This document shows positions 24,818 to 40,996 of a stretch of DNA of 64,000 bases, in pieces. The notes beneath the pieces were generated by a model. It had not been told where the DNA came from. It made no database searches and saw nothing but the letters and a program-made list of their open reading frames with translations. Position 1 is the stretch's first letter. Each line of letters starts with the position of its first letter. The stretch lies in assembly GCF_004664715.2 (NCBI RefSeq), contig NC_051075.1, forward strand, positions 37,843,958 through 37,907,957. Reading direction: 5' to 3'. The translations under genes were made by a program, and so were the position numbers. Source of the stretch: Peromyscus leucopus (Eukaryota > Chordata > Mammalia > Rodentia > Cricetidae).

Positions 24818-24930
24818 GTTAGTTCTTGAGACAGAATCTTACTAAGTAGTTCACGCTGGTCTAAAATCATGATCCTCCTGCCTCTGCCTCCTCATCGCTG
24901 GGGTCAGAGATCCCCACCTTTTCACCTGGC
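24818..24930 (-). mobile_element. Old B1 SINE
   Basis: Reverse-oriented, 'TTGAGACAGAATCTTACTAA' to 'CTGCCTCTGCCTCCTCATCG', strongly diverged. Confidence 0.65.
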
Positions 24931-24934
24931 TTTG

Positions 24935-25010
24935 GAATAGTTCTTTATCTTGATTGTGGTGGTAGTTGTATGAATCTACATACGTCATGAACATGAAGTT
25001 AAAAAAATCA
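24935..25010 (+). mobile_element. L1M 3' UTR trace
   Basis: 'ATCTTGATTGTGGTGGTAGT' is a landmark of old mammalian L1 3' UTRs. Confidence 0.45.
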
Positions 25011-25605
25011 GAAATTGTCTTCAGATGGATTAATCTCATTGCCTTAAGAAATACCATTGCGTAGCTGGCTTGTGTTTTTAATCTTGAGTACTTACACTTC
25101 CTTTTGGTGCCCAACTTATAAACACAGAAACAAAAAACCTTAAAGTCTTCAAACAGACCTTGCCATATCCTTGAGTTCTATGAGCTAATCTTAAAGTTGA
25201 TCGTTTTCATCCCTCCCTCAGGCTTCCAGCCAGCCTCTCAGACACTCATTCATCACTCAACGCCTGGTTTGCTTGCTCCACCCGCCCGAGAGGAAACGTT
25301 CTTTTCCATCCCAGATCTCCGTGATGTCTGACACTCTTTGGGGTTCACTTCTTGTGGGAAGGTCTCAGCTACGTACAGTGGCATACCCTTCTGACTGCCT
25401 CTGTGTATGTCAGTGGACGTCCTGACGTGTGAACTCTCCAGGGCTCCCCAAGAGTCAGGGGTTGAGTATATCTGAGTTTATCAGACCTGTTCAGCGTACA
25501 CAGCTAAAAATGGAGGTGTTTTGTTCCCTGGCAGAGGTCAGAGTCCCTCTAGATTCTTCCTCTTCTGATTCTGATTTCTTCTTTTTTATTCTAATATTGT
25601 CTTAT

Positions 25606-27463
<1,858 letters not shown>

Positions 27464-29084
27464 CTAACAACAGGACCCTTCAGAAAAGATTATGGGTCAG
27501 GATACTGAGGTTAGAGCTCTGTGAATCTGATGACTTTGGTGCATTAAGGTCTTGCACAGGATCCTGCAGACATCCTTCTCTGTGAAGTGGACCCTCCTGT
27601 GAGGGTCATGGGGTGAAGGCATGAGCTGTCTGTAAGGGGGCAACAGCTTCCACATGGGGTGGCTGCATGGCTCCTGGCAGTGCTCTCCCTCTTTCCTGGT
27701 CTCTCTTCTGTAGGATGTCACCACCTGAACCCCAAGGACATTCCTCTGAGTCTCGTCTAGGGTGGATGGGAGAGGACCACCGAGGTGGAGCCTGCACAGC
27801 ATTGAGAGGATGCAGCAGGTGGGTTACAGAAAGATGGCGGACGCAGTCAGGGTGACCTGTGGAGAGTGCCTTTCCAGTCGGCCCTGATTGTTGACCCGTG
27901 AGTCTGCTTTAGACTCCGTGGACTTTTCTCCAGCACGCATTCTGCCTCCAGGGTCTTCTTTACCCAGTGACAAAGGCGTGGAATTTCTCCCATTGGAGGT
28001 GGTCACCTTGTGACCTTTGCACAGTGACCTGAATCCTGAGTGGCATTTGAAAAAGGGAATGAGAGCTCAGATTTCCCGTGAACCTCAGACATTTGCCTCT
28101 TTGGTATTTATACAACTTTGCCAAAGCTCCAAAATTCCAGTACTTTGGATTTTATGTATGATGTGAAAAATGTTAATAGTTATTTAAGACTTTGCCTTCC
28201 TTCTTTTCATTTTTGATTCCCAGTTTACTTTCCACTAAGGAGTATTACTCCTGTTTCCCGAAAGAGTCAGGAAATAGATGAAAACCACCTGAGCAACCTG
28301 ATATAAAAACCTGAAGTACTTGGATATTTCCTTTCAGTTTTCCTCTGGCACCAGACTTATTTATAGTTGCAATCTCAGCATTTGACATGTTACCTCCCCA
28401 CACTCAATACTGTATCATAGGAACTTGCCATATTGTTGCCATCGGTAAATGCTATTGGCTGTGTAAATATCCCAGTGAGTGAGTAGTGACAATTATTCCT
28501 GCTCCTCTGTTTCGGGGCATTTAATATCTTCCTAGTTTTCTATTAGCCCATTTGCTCGCTTCTGGCTTTTATTCTTGCACTGTAATAATTTTATTGCTTG
28601 CATGTACTGGAATAAGAATACCATTCAATACTCTAAAATCCTGTACCTGCCTTTAAATTTCCCCTCTTGAGGAAGGTTGATTTGGGGCTGTCTGAGTGTG
28701 GGGCTCTTTGCCCACCCCCCGAGAAGTTCAGTGTTCTGCCCAAGAGCTGGTGATTCTACAGGCCTGCAGAACAGGGATGGGCTCCTCTCCCCAGGACTGA
28801 TTTTGTTCATCTTGTTATATTTTCACCCGCCATCCCACCAGTCAGAACAGTGGGAACCACTGCCCAAAATGAGGTAACAGGGTCTCGGGACAATGTGTTT
28901 TTTTTTTTTTGGGTGGGGGGGTGGCGGTTACTGTTATTGACCTCTAGTTTCTGAACTAAGATTCCCTGCCTTACGGAGATCAGCCAAGTAATTAGATCTT
29001 TTAAGAGTGTAATCACTTTGTAAGATCTAAAAGTCTTCTTGATTTTTAATGAAAACATTTGCATGATTGTGCATGGCGTGCATC

Positions 29085-29380
29085 CATTCACATGTGTGCA
29101 CCTGTGCATACGGAGGCCAGAGGTTGATGTCAGATGTCTTCCTGGACCGCTCTCCACCTTATATGTTGAGACAGACTCTCTCGCCTGAACCCAGAAATCA
29201 TCAGCTCAGGTAGACTAGCTAGCTTGCTCTAGGGCATCCACCGTCTGCCACCCAAGTTGCTACTATTAGAAGCCAACCACCACACCCACCCAGCACTTTT
29301 TGTGGGTGCTGGGGACCGGAGCTCTGGTGTTCACGCTTGCACATCAAAGTCCTTTACCCATTAAGCTGTGTCTTCAGCCC
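29085..29380 (-). mobile_element. B4-type SINE
   Basis: Reverse-oriented: 'GGAGGCCAGAGGTTGATGTC', a B1-like middle, 'GGTGCTGGGGACCGGAGCTC' and head 'CATTAAGCTGTGTCTTCAGC'. Confidence 0.85.
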
Positions 29381-32195
29381 CAGTGATGAGACTGTATTTT
29401 CTCCTCTGGTCAAGTCTTTTCTCAGCTTTTTTACTAATTAGCTCTCTGGCCAGGCTGTTCTTTCTACTTTTTATTGTTCTGTATTTTTGCTCTGATGGTT
29501 TGTTGAAGTTGGTTCCTAGGAAGCAAGGCTGGTTTTTTTGTTTTTTTTGTTTTTCTTGGTTTTTCTCTTGGAGTTACACATTTTTGGACTTGGATGCTGG
29601 TGCCCCAGAGAACCATTTGGCACACTGTGTTCGCCGCTTTCTTATTGCAAGTCACAGGAGTGACACAAATAGGTCCTGGGAGAACATCCCCCACCCTCAC
29701 CCTGCTTTCATCGGCACTAGAGCCTAACCCAGTTCCCACGGGACAGTGGATTGGTCTGTAGCCCATGGTTCCAGGGGAAACGTTGAGAATTTTATCAGAA
29801 GAGCTGGGGTCTCTGCAAGACGGTGGGTACCTATTGATCATGTGTGCAGGTTTATTTTGACAAGTGTCAGAAGTAATGAGGGTCCAGCACCTATTTGGAG
29901 AAGGACAGTCTGAAAAGGGCCTGTTGTTTCCTGGACTCCCGGGCTTTTTCAGTAGCTCAGAGCCACCCAGGAGAGTGGATCCCCACAGAGAAGACTTGTT
30001 CTGACCACACTCCATCTGCATTAATGAGAGGTCAACTGCCTCCTCCGGCAGCCGGTGTGGTATAACCCGCAGTGAGGGCTGGTGTTACGGAAGAGGATTC
30101 TACTCTTTTAACCAGCTTTGAAGAAGATAAGTCCCTGCTCCTGACTTCCATTTACCTCTCCATTTTTCACGGGTCTTTAATTTTTCCCCTTTATTTATTC
30201 TTCTGAATAGCTTTTTAAGGTATTAAATCTTAATAGATTTTAAATCATGTTTTAAATTTATTTAAGACATTTTTTTATTCATTTTCTTCTGAATAACTTT
30301 AAATCATACTCCCCTCGTGGATGCTGAAGGGCTGTCACTCATAAATCATCAGTCTGAGTAAATGATAACATTCTTTCTCCTATTTCATTCTTTAAACATA
30401 ATCGGTTACTTTCTATTACAGTTGAATACCTTCCCCACCACACACGGTAATCCCCTAGTGCATCTTACTTGTCCTGTTCCACCTAAGGCACACGCACTTT
30501 CAAGACTCAAGTCTGCAGGATTTGTGCGCCATCATTTTTTGCTGATTTGTGGGGAAGTTTCTGTGCACCCACCCAGTAACTGAGGACGCTCTGAACTGCA
30601 TCTCTGAGTTACAAGTGATGAGCTCAGGTTTGATATTTTCAGTTAAACAGAGAATGGGCTGTATACCATCATTCTCCTACAGAGTTTCAGGCAAATGTTT
30701 TCCCCCTATCTCCAATTCCACATTCTGTGCGAATGTCTGAATGTACCTGACAGGGGTTTTTAACAAAGACAAGTTTGAGGCTTTGAGTTTTTTATTTAAG
30801 AAAAGAATCATTTAGGCCTATTAAGCAAGTAAAACATACACCTGTTTTAGGGAGAGCTTGGGATTTTAACAGTGAAGCTGTGAGTTTTCTGTTCTAACGT
30901 GTGAATGCCACTCACAGTCTTATCGATAAACATTGGAATATGCGAAGCTTAGTTTTGGTGTATAGAAGATTGTATCCTGGCATAGAGAGGTAAATGGAGG
31001 GAAAAGCCCAGGCCCTGGGAAGAGAAGGATTTGGTGACATTCTCTCCACGCAGGAGAACCTTTACCAGGGGTGGTGGCCACCTCAGCGTGCTGCATCAGG
31101 GAGTTTTGCAGGATGTGGTGCGGAGCTCTATGGGGTGATTCTGCCATCCCCATGCAGTGAGTCTTCTTGAGGAAGAGGACTCACCCCTGTCTGGGCAAAG
31201 GGCATCCGAGGCAGCCCGAGCCCGCCCTTCACTGGCATTGCCAGAGTGGGCTGGGGTATTCAAAAGGGTGTTCCATATTTGTGGAGGGGCCCCGGCTGTG
31301 TGTGGGCATCCTGATGATTCTGTGGGGAGGCTGGGAACTCTACACAGACCTTTTCAGCTTTATTCACACATGGTGGGAAACGGGGTGGGAAATGGGGGAC
31401 CGTAGAACTTGCCCAGTGAAACTCTGGAGGGAATTCTGCGCTAACGATGGCCTTACATCAGTGATGCTTGTGGTTACGTTATCAGTGTTGACCCCTCTCA
31501 ACGTGGGTAAAGGTTTCGAATTGTTCCAGGTGCTCAGTTTTTACACAGGCCTTCACTCCAATGTCCTGTCTAATTCCCTGCCTTCATTTATTGCATTCAC
31601 CACACTAGGCTGGTGCTTAGCTGGGATGAATCACATGTCCTTGCTGACAGTGACTGGACCTAATTACTAATATTTTCCTTGGGAGTGTGATTCTATTTCT
31701 TTTCTTTCTCCCATTCCTTAGTCAAAGGGTCATCTGCTGGGTAACAGTGGAAAAATAGCCCAATTCAGCAGTTTTGTAAGCCAGTACCGCTCATGATGGA
31801 GGCTTTCCTGCTTCGGGACATGGCCAGATAATGAACTGTCTTAAAAAATAATGGGAACATGGCATGGTGAAGAACAACAAATGCCATGATGGAATATTGG
31901 TGACTGTTCTAACAAGTCTACTGGTACAGCAGTTCCGGATGGAAGCATACTACACACAACCATGGGGGGCACATGGGAGTCCCCCACAAATATTGAGTTC
32001 TATAACCCAGTAAGCTTTATCTCCACAGCCTAGATATGTCAAATCATATCAAACTATATAAGCATTAAACATTAGATTCACCCCCTCCCCAACTGTGGAC
32101 AACCATGTCTATTACTTCCAAAGGATCTTACTGTTGTAAGGTAACAAGAGGATACATATCAACATGTACTATTGAATATGGATCATTAAAATGCC

Positions 32196-32228
<33 letters not shown>

Positions 32229-32430
32229 GAGAGACAGAGAGAGAGAGAGACAGACAGACACACACACAGAGACAGACAGACACACACACATACACAGAGA
32301 GAGCGACAGACAGACAGACAGACACACACACACACAGAGACAGACAGACAACAGACAGACAGACAGACAGACAGACACACACACACAGAGACAGACAGAC
32401 AACAGACAGACAGACAGACACACACACACG
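32196..32430 (+). repeat. Compound GA/CAGA/CA microsatellite
   Basis: A (GA)n block passes into (CAGA)n and (CA)n. The later part repeats with a period of about 51 bp, marked by GAGACAGACAGACAACAG at 32337 and 32388. Confidence 0.97.
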
Positions 32431-33264
32431 CGATGCTTTTAGAATGAATTCAAGTTTTGAAAGTATTATAGACAAAATTAACTCCCAGGTAATACTTTGA
32501 ACTTCTCAAAAGAAAATAGAAATATGTAAGTTTTGTAAAATAAAAACTATAAATCTCATTAATGGCACATTTTAATGTTGTCACAGATTCCCTGTGAGGG
32601 TGGCAGGAACAGGGGGGACAGGGGGGCCCTTATTGAGCAGAACAGGACCTGGGAAGGATGGTAATATAGCATCTGGGAAGCATAACATTGTTCACAAAGA
32701 ATAATGGCCTGTGGTTAATTCTGTCTATGAACAGTGCGTATTGAAAATAAGTTCTTAGAAATACATCTTCAGTGTGATAAATGAGGCTATAATTCCACTT
32801 ATTCTTTCAGTAACAGAGGTGAAAGTTAAACTTGGGCACTGTGCTAAGTACTTTTCAGTGCTCCATATTGAACACAGTCTTAAGTGGTTTGCGGTGTCTC
32901 AGACCGAGCACTGTACCGAGTACTCAAATCATTTCTCATATTGAGTACTGTGATAAATACTTTCCCATAGCCCGGGAGGTGAGAACAGTACTCTACCTAT
33001 CTGCATTCTAGCTCACATGCAGAGAAAAGAAACTGAGCCACAGAATCCTCCAGAGTTAGAGACACCGTGACAAGTGTGACGTCTCCCCCAGTCTGGTCTC
33101 TGTAACACAGAATCTGGGCTTTTCCCCACCCGACTCCATCTTCATCCTCTCACCAGGACCCTTTCATCTCTTCAGGCTGGTAGTGCTCTCAGAGGAGAGC
33201 GGGAGCAGAGTACTAAGACCCATAAATACATACTGGCTTCCCAGCATCCTATGCCTTTCGAATT

Positions 33265-33265
<1 letters not shown>

Positions 33266-33320
<55 letters not shown>
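33266..33320 (+). repeat. (CA)n microsatellite
   Basis: About 27 CA units, reading UG in TRIM9 pre-mRNA. Confidence 0.97.
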
Positions 33321-33321
<1 letters not shown>

Positions 33322-34254
33322 GCCTCTTTATCAGCCAAGACCAGCCCTTGGAAACAGAAGAACATGAGATAATTGCCACACAGCCAACAAAGAAGGCCGT
33401 GCTGTGCTTGGTGAGGGTGTCCTTAAATGGCCAGCCTCCCCTCACATGTCTCATACCGACAAAAACAACAAGAAAGGGAACAGGCAGAGACAAAAGAAGA
33501 GCCGTGGAGGCTGGTGTCAGTAGCTATGGTAGCAATGGCATGGGTAGCTGTCTTTAGAAGTGACGACGACGACGGATACAATTGGCTGAAAATGGCAGAG
33601 ATGCATCGTAGAGACAGAAGACAGAACAGCTTTGCCGCCGCCGAGGGCGACGATCGGCCACCTGTCTCTTTTCATCGTCCTCCAAAGTCTGAACAGGGTG
33701 AAAGGAGGGCACCAGTGTCTCATGCCCAGTAGGCCTGTGGCATCTGTGTGGCCTGCAGCACAGTCCTCCTTGACAAGGGCTGTCATGGGGAAGATGAGGA
33801 CAGCAGGCGGCAGGAGGGCAATGAGGGCCCAGGGGTATGGTAGACGTCATTCCTGAGCATCGACTGCGTCCTGAGCGTCAACCTACTGCACAGGCACCAA
33901 GCAAGGGGCACAGGGGCCTGTGATGTCCTCCGCTGCTTGCCGACGTGACATGGATGGATGATAGGTTCCCAATCTTCGATTCCCTCTTCCATGGAGATGG
34001 CTGGCCTCTGTCTCTCCCATAGAGAACAGCTAGAGTCACCTCTACAGTGACTACTCAGCATCACAAGCCACTCGCTGTGTTCGCCGCTATGGTACCAGTG
34101 TTTACAGTGTCTGGTAAAAAGAGACTCCATTGAGAAAAGGTGGACATTTTACAGCTGGGTCCTGAGACACTTGCCCCGGTTCTCAGCAGGGTAACTAACT
34201 CCAGCTGTCCAGCTCACGCTGCAAAGGCAGCCACATATTCTGCTCATCTCATGT

Positions 34255-34420
34255 GGCTTAGATGGCAGTTTGAAGCAAGGTCTAGTGTCACAGGCTGTGG
34301 GCACAGCTATTCTAGAAGCAGAGGCAGAAGGGTCACAGGTTCAAGGCCCGCTTATGCGAGAGTGTGTTCAAAGCCAGCCTGGGCAATTCATCAAGACTCA
34401 AAATTTTAAAAGGAGGGAGT
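34255..34420 (+). mobile_element. Old B1-like SINE
   Basis: 'GGCACAGCTATTCTAGAAGC', 'GGTTCAAGGC' and 'CAAAGCCAGCCTGGGCAATT' are diverged B1 landmarks. Confidence 0.6.
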
Positions 34421-34422
34421 AT

Positions 34423-34495
34423 GGGCAGTATAGATCAGTGGTAGAGCGCTTGCTTTGTGTATGTGAGGCCTTAGGTTCAGTCCTCAATAACATAC
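34423..34495 (+). mobile_element. ID SINE
   Basis: 'GGTAGAGCGCTTGCTTTGTG' with 'GGTTCAGTCCTCAATA' is the tRNA-Ala/BC1-derived ID core, keeping A-box and B-box-like blocks. A CA-rich tail and (CA)n (34525-34572) follow. Confidence 0.85.
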
Positions 34496-34522
34496 ACACA
34501 GAGACACAGACACAGATACACA

Positions 34523-34524
<2 letters not shown>

Positions 34525-34572
<48 letters not shown>
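34525..34572 (+). repeat. (CA)n microsatellite
   Basis: About 24 CA units after an ID SINE. Confidence 0.97.
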
Positions 34573-34574
<2 letters not shown>

Positions 34575-35049
34575 GCCCCAAATGCACAGGCTATTCTGAG
34601 GATTGCTATAGAAGTAAATTTCTGCATTTCTATAGGAAGTGGCAGTCACTTCGCGATGTCAGAGCAGGAGACGGCAGCAGACATTCTCCATCAGTCTTGG
34701 GGACTGGCTGACTGGCCAGGTCACCGTCATCCTCCCCTGGCAGCTCTCCTCCTACAGGCAGGAATGCAGTGGCCATTGACACACACCACCCACAGCGCGG
34801 GCAGCTAGGGTGCTCTGTGACTGTTAGAGCAGCCAGTGTGGTCTTGACCTTACAGTGTTGATGGTACTGACCAGTTCTCGCCCAGAAGCCTGCTGCTCAC
34901 TGTGCTGGAGCCATCCGTGGGCAACGCTCATTGCCTCCATAAGGTCAAGGCTCATCCTGAGTCACAGCAGTGTCCCTCCCCTCCTCTGTGTTCCTGCTCA
35001 GCACTCTAACCCTCACAGGCACACATTAGCCACTGGCTGGGTGAGGAGA

Positions 35050-35250
35050 AGTACCCGGTCTCTGGATGGAACTTCTATCAGGAGCAATGGGGAGCTTTTG
35101 TTCAGATTCTGGGCTCTGTGGTTCCTTGGGGCCAGTCCTTAATTCATGTTGCTATCATTCCCACCTCTCTAGAATATTAATAACAGTGACAGTGACCTCA
35201 TAGGGCTGCTGTGGAAATTATTGCGGTGATCCCTATAATATAACGCCATT
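35050..35250 (+). mobile_element. MIR-like fragment
   Basis: 'TTCAGATTCTGGGCTCTGTG' and 'TGACCTCATAGGGCTGCTGT' in this order resemble MIR. Confidence 0.5.
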
Positions 35251-37176
35251 GTTGTCCTAAAGAACATTTCTCCAGACTTTCACTATTGCTAGTATGGAAG
35301 GCAGGGCCTGCTCACCAAGGGTACTACTCATCTATGTCGCTGTGTGACAGTTGCAGAATCATGTTCCACAACAGGCTGAGAGTTTACTTCAGATAAAAGT
35401 GCCTTTTCAAAAAAAGTCATTCAGATCTAACCTGACTCTGAGAGAAATGTTTATCAAGTCAAGCCATTGTCCAGACTGTTAGGTCAGCCTGTAAGACAGA
35501 TGTTCACACAATGACATTTTCAGATCAGTTGAGGGGAAAGCACAGCCTGTCTATGACTTCCCTCAGTTTCTCCTCACATCTGGGGAATTGGTACACATGC
35601 TGTCGTGAGTCACACAGCTCAGTGTCCCCGTAAGGAACTCACAGGTTAATAACTAGACACCAGAAGAGGAGACGATGCTCGGCACACAGACATTGACCTG
35701 GAGAGGGGCGTGTAGGAGGGGCTCCATCATCTAGGCCTCCGTAGACGGCTATGCACGGGCCATGGAAGGTGCACCCCTGGGAAAGCCAAGCCTTCTTCCC
35801 TTCAGCTTCTGTTCGAAGGTTCCTTGTGGAAGGGGTTTTTTTGGCACCCCTTAGGAGCTTGAGTTCACCCTTGAGATGAACATGGGAGAGGCTTCTCACT
35901 AAGCCCACCACCAGGGGTGTGTATGGCTGCTCTCAAATGAGCATGAGGATTGCCAGCCTTGGTTTGCTACCCAAACCCACAGGCTCTTTAACACCAGCAC
36001 CCTGGGGGTTCCTCCCCTTCCCATCCCAAACCTAGGTTATTGGCTGATTTCAAGATCTGTAGTTCTCTTTATCTAGGACTCTGGCTCCTTAATTACACTG
36101 TGCTGCTGCGATCTGCAAAAGCCAAAGAGGTATGGCATCGTGAACATGAGCTGGAGGTCAAGCCCTCACGAGCACTTCCTGTTCGGATGGACCTTGCCAC
36201 GGCGTAGCCGCTGCTTGCCTCAATTCTACGGTGTCCCCTGAGTGACAATCCGAGTCAGAAGGCAGGGGAGAAAGGTTTTCATTCCCACCCCATTGCGGTG
36301 CTGACTTTGGTCAGGGAGGCAGCATCTATGTAGCCCTGAATGCACTCTGAGGAGCAGCAGATGGCAAGGGGCAGGGGGCGAGCCTTAGAGAAGCAGGCTA
36401 CGGTTGGAGTCTTGACACTGTGTTCATGTGTGACTTCATTGTTGACACTTCTTTGGTTCACCTCCTGGAATCTGATTTTAGAAATGGGATTTCTCTTGTT
36501 CTTGAAGGTCTGGTGTTAGGTAACTGACCTGCTGGGTAATATTTGTCCTTGGGTCATTGACCTGCCACTGGGTCCTCTAAAGTGGCCCATGTACCTCCTG
36601 ACACCAGCCCCAACAGACAGCCTTGACTGGACTTGCTTCTTCTATTTTATCCCCAGGTTCTCACTGTGCACCCTCCTCCTCACCAGGCCTCAGGTTTGTT
36701 GGTCATGTGTGCGGTCCTTGGCTGACTGCTCAACACTGGACTGCCTTTGCTCCCATGGCCCATCTGGTTGCCAGTGGATGGCAGGCAGGCTGTCACACAT
36801 CTCTAAGACCAGCCCTGTCACTGGGACCCCAGACTGACAATGTGTTGCTTTTACTATGTAGTGACCAAAGTCGATGTTGAAAAGTTTATAAACAATTTTA
36901 TCTTAGAAAATATATATTCTATTTACCTATTCAAGAACACGTTTTTGCCTATGTGCGGCCATCCTTATCTAAGCTTTCAATCCTGTTCCTAGGATTCACT
37001 ATCCCCTCTACTTCTCTTTAAAGAAACTAGCCTGTGATACATTTTCCTTGGATGCCTTGCTTAGCCTTCTTCCCTCCTGGGAGAGTAGAGTGAACGCAGA
37101 GATTTTTATTTATCTTGTTATTTCCACGCCCAGAGCAGATCCTGGCCCCGAGAAGTCACTCAGCAAATTTTGGTTA

Positions 37177-37617
<441 letters not shown>

Positions 37618-38564
37618 TTACTTAAATGGATTCTTACCACAAGAAACCACCTCTGCAGCCTGAATTATACTAAGTGTGATAAAGCTTTGGCTTGTAGGGT
37701 GGGACACAAGTCCTTTGGGTGACTGCATGTGCTCAGTCTGCGGCTGGAAAGTGGTGTCTGGGAGGAAGAGGTAGAGTCGGAGCAGGAGAGAAAGGGTTAC
37801 TAAGTTTAACAGAGGAAGGAAGAGGGGAGGAAGAGCCCCCCCCCCCCATGTTAAACAATGATCCAGTGTTCCCATCCAACGGCAACCAAACCGTAGACGG
37901 TCTGAGGACAATGGGCAAAGGCAGTTGTCTCTGCATGAACAAAGGCAACCATGGAGAAAAAGTCGTATTGGTAACGGCATTGTCTTGCTGTAAAAATCAG
38001 ATAGGACACGGTAGCCCGCTGAGGAAAGGGGGCTCTGTAGAAAATGAAGGAAGTGTGGCCCCATGGCGTTTAAGTCAAAGGCTGGCTATAATGTTTTATC
38101 CTTTAACCATGTAGTTCTTTCAACTAGCAATCCTGAATTTTAGGCATACATTAAAGGTCTCTGATACTTCATTTAGCAACTTTCTTCAAATCCAGGGTCT
38201 CTGAGACAGCCTTAGAGGAAGCAGCAGCTCCTATGGATGCTAATGTCGGCTTTCCGGGCAACCGACTTTGAGGTCTCAGAGAAAGTCCTTGAAGAATCGT
38301 TTACTGGCTTGCTGTGCCCTGGGTAGAGGGATGGGGGAAGAGGGGGCGGGAGGGAGCCTTCCCTTTAAGGCTCTGCTGCTGTTTTCTTACGGAAGGAAGG
38401 AACACTTTGCTCTGGTAGAAAGGCAAGGCGGAGGCAAGCCTGGGGCTGTATCGTTTGTGCCAGCAAATGCAAAGAAAGAGCTGATTGATAAACTCGGTTG
38501 CTTTGGAAAGCAGAAGGAAGTGTACAAAGCTGCTCGGGAACCAACAGTTTGAACATGGGCGTGC

Positions 38565-38568
<4 letters not shown>

Positions 38569-38625
<57 letters not shown>
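38569..38625 (+). repeat. (AG)n microsatellite
   Basis: About 28 AG units, a pyrimidine run in the transcript. Confidence 0.97.
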
Positions 38626-38629
<4 letters not shown>

Positions 38630-39322
38630 CACCAGTGTGTGGTGCTTTGAAAGGCTGGCTTACATTACAAAACCCATTTCTGCTTTGACACGGGTTAAAT
38701 AGTCACTCAGAAAGCCGATTTACTGGAGGGCAGAGCTAAGGTTATTTGTGTGAGGCAAACCTCAAAACATGTAAGAATGGTAAACAGAGCAGAAGGGTCA
38801 TTATGTGGGTGTTTTATGGTTTCTCCCTTTCAGCTACAGCGCTGGCGGACCTGGTCACTGTGTCAGATGAAGCAATCTGAGAGTGTAGTCGCCAGGGGAC
38901 CTAGGCTGGGAAATACCCAAGTGTCTGAGACCAAAGAAGCATTATGATGGAACAGGGAGAGAGGGAGACGGGAGGGAGACGGGAGGGACAGAGGAGGAAG
39001 ACAAGAAACGATTAGTTAATGTTAAGTAAAATGGCGCTTGGGGGACCTGTAGGATTTTAGAAACCCGGGAAGAGTTGGGTTCGCAAAGACATGGGCCTCT
39101 GTCTAAATGCCTCGCAGTAGCGGACTCAGGACCGCAGAGTGGAAGGCAGGAAGCACCTGAGACAAACAATCCTGGCTTGTGGACAGAGGAGACCCCCACG
39201 AGGAAGGAAGGGGCACCATTGTGTGAAGGTGGCCTCTGTGTGTGTCTGCCTGTGCAGAGGAGACAGAGCACAAGGAAAGTTAAGATGAATTTCATTGGAG
39301 CGCATCAAGTCGGAGGGTCTCA

Positions 39323-39739
<417 letters not shown>

Positions 39740-40273
39740 TCAAAAGCCTCACCAGTTGATAGCTACCTAGAGTGCCCTCTCCTCGTTAGTTAATGAATCT
39801 TTTATTTCATTTGTGAGGGATAAAAAACAAACAAACTAGTCAATCGAGTTGATTCCTTTTGACAGTACTTAGCCCGAAGGTTCACTGGTCTGGGGTGGGG
39901 GTGGGGTTGGGGGTGGGGCAGAAATAGTGAAGACGATCACGTGCAGGATGAAGAAGGAAGAGCTGAGCACTGGTGTGACCCTCCGGAGCCACAAAAATGT
40001 TAACGACAAAGAGAAAGGCCAGGAAGGTATCCCGCCCCATCAATGTCCTCCTCCTTCTTCTGCGTGGATTCCGACCCCACACCGGCACACTCAAGTCTAC
40101 CCTGTTCCTAACTTCCTACACCGCCAAACCTGCCGCTCTGCAGGGGCAAAGCGTCCAGGCAGGCACTGCTTTCCAGCCTCGGCATCTGCTGAGGTGGTCA
40201 ACGACCAAACTGCTCATCGGTGGGACCTGGGTCAAAGTCTACCAGGGGACGGAGAGACTAAGAAAGCTGATGT

Positions 40274-40392
40274 GGGTCGGGCGGTGGTGGCGCACGCCTT
40301 TAATCCCAGCACTCAGGAGGCAGAGCCAGGAGGATCTCTGTGAGTTCGAGGCCAGCCTGGTCTTCAGAGTGAGCTCCAGGACAGGCACCAGG
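40274..40392 (+). mobile_element. B1 SINE, 3' truncated
   Basis: 'GGGCGGTGGTGGCGCACGCC' to 'GTGAGCTCCAGGACAGGCAC'. The usual last 30 bp with CCCTGTCTC are missing. Confidence 0.93.
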
Positions 40393-40996
40393 TAGAAAGA
40401 AAGCAGGATTTGAAGGGGTTAAATTCTGGTCCCGCCCTTTACGAAGTGACCCTGAGAAAGCCACCTATGGCTGAATTAAGCCAACAGGAAAAATGAACAT
40501 GGAAATAATATTTTGTCGTTGGGCTCTTAATGAAGACAGGACAGAGCCTAAGGGAACTATCGCATCTCGTAGATTCCGCCAGCTACGGGCTGTTTATCCA
40601 TAGTTTGGCCTCCTGCATAAAACAAGAATTCTATTACTCTTGCATGGTGTGGCATTGCATGAGATACTGTATTTAAAGGCCAGGGCCCTTTGAATGCCAG
40701 GTGTTTCCTTAATAAACGTTGGATGGTTTTAACTCACGTTTGCTTTCCTCATTTCTATACACCCAAACACCCAGTGATGAGGGATTCAAAGGACAGATTC
40801 CTCAGTAATACCTGCTGGAAAGCATCTTTGTTGACTTGTACTTTGCTGTGTATCCCGACCCCCAGAAGGTGTGCCAGTACAGCCGAGAGGAAGCGCATAG
40901 TGAGCCCATGTTGCAAAGAGACCCTCCATCTCTTTATTACTGTGTCTTAGTGACATCATCATTTGGGGGTAAATTCTCTCCTTAAGAACCGCTTCC

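Noticed and set aside
31167..31670. 167-codon plus-strand open frame
   Set aside because: No domain or family is recognised, it has no supporting start or splice context, and it lies inside an intron of TRIM9.
32196..32430. CRISPR-like direct repeats
   Set aside because: It is a microsatellite with a higher-order period in a mammalian intron, with no unique spacers.
32105..32500. 115-131 codon open frames over the compound microsatellite
   Set aside because: They are low-complexity translations ([20 protein letters not shown]) of GA/CAGA/CA repeats, open in several frames at once.
32820..33080. Repeated 'GTACTGTG.TAA.TACT' phrases
   Set aside because: Copies are too short and diverged to call a tandem repeat by eye; part may be an old MIR.
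34423..34495. Possible tRNA gene
   Set aside because: It has A-box and B-box-like blocks but does not close into a cloverleaf, and it has the ID SINE sequence and a CA-rich tail. The same holds at 45775, 46095 and 53330.
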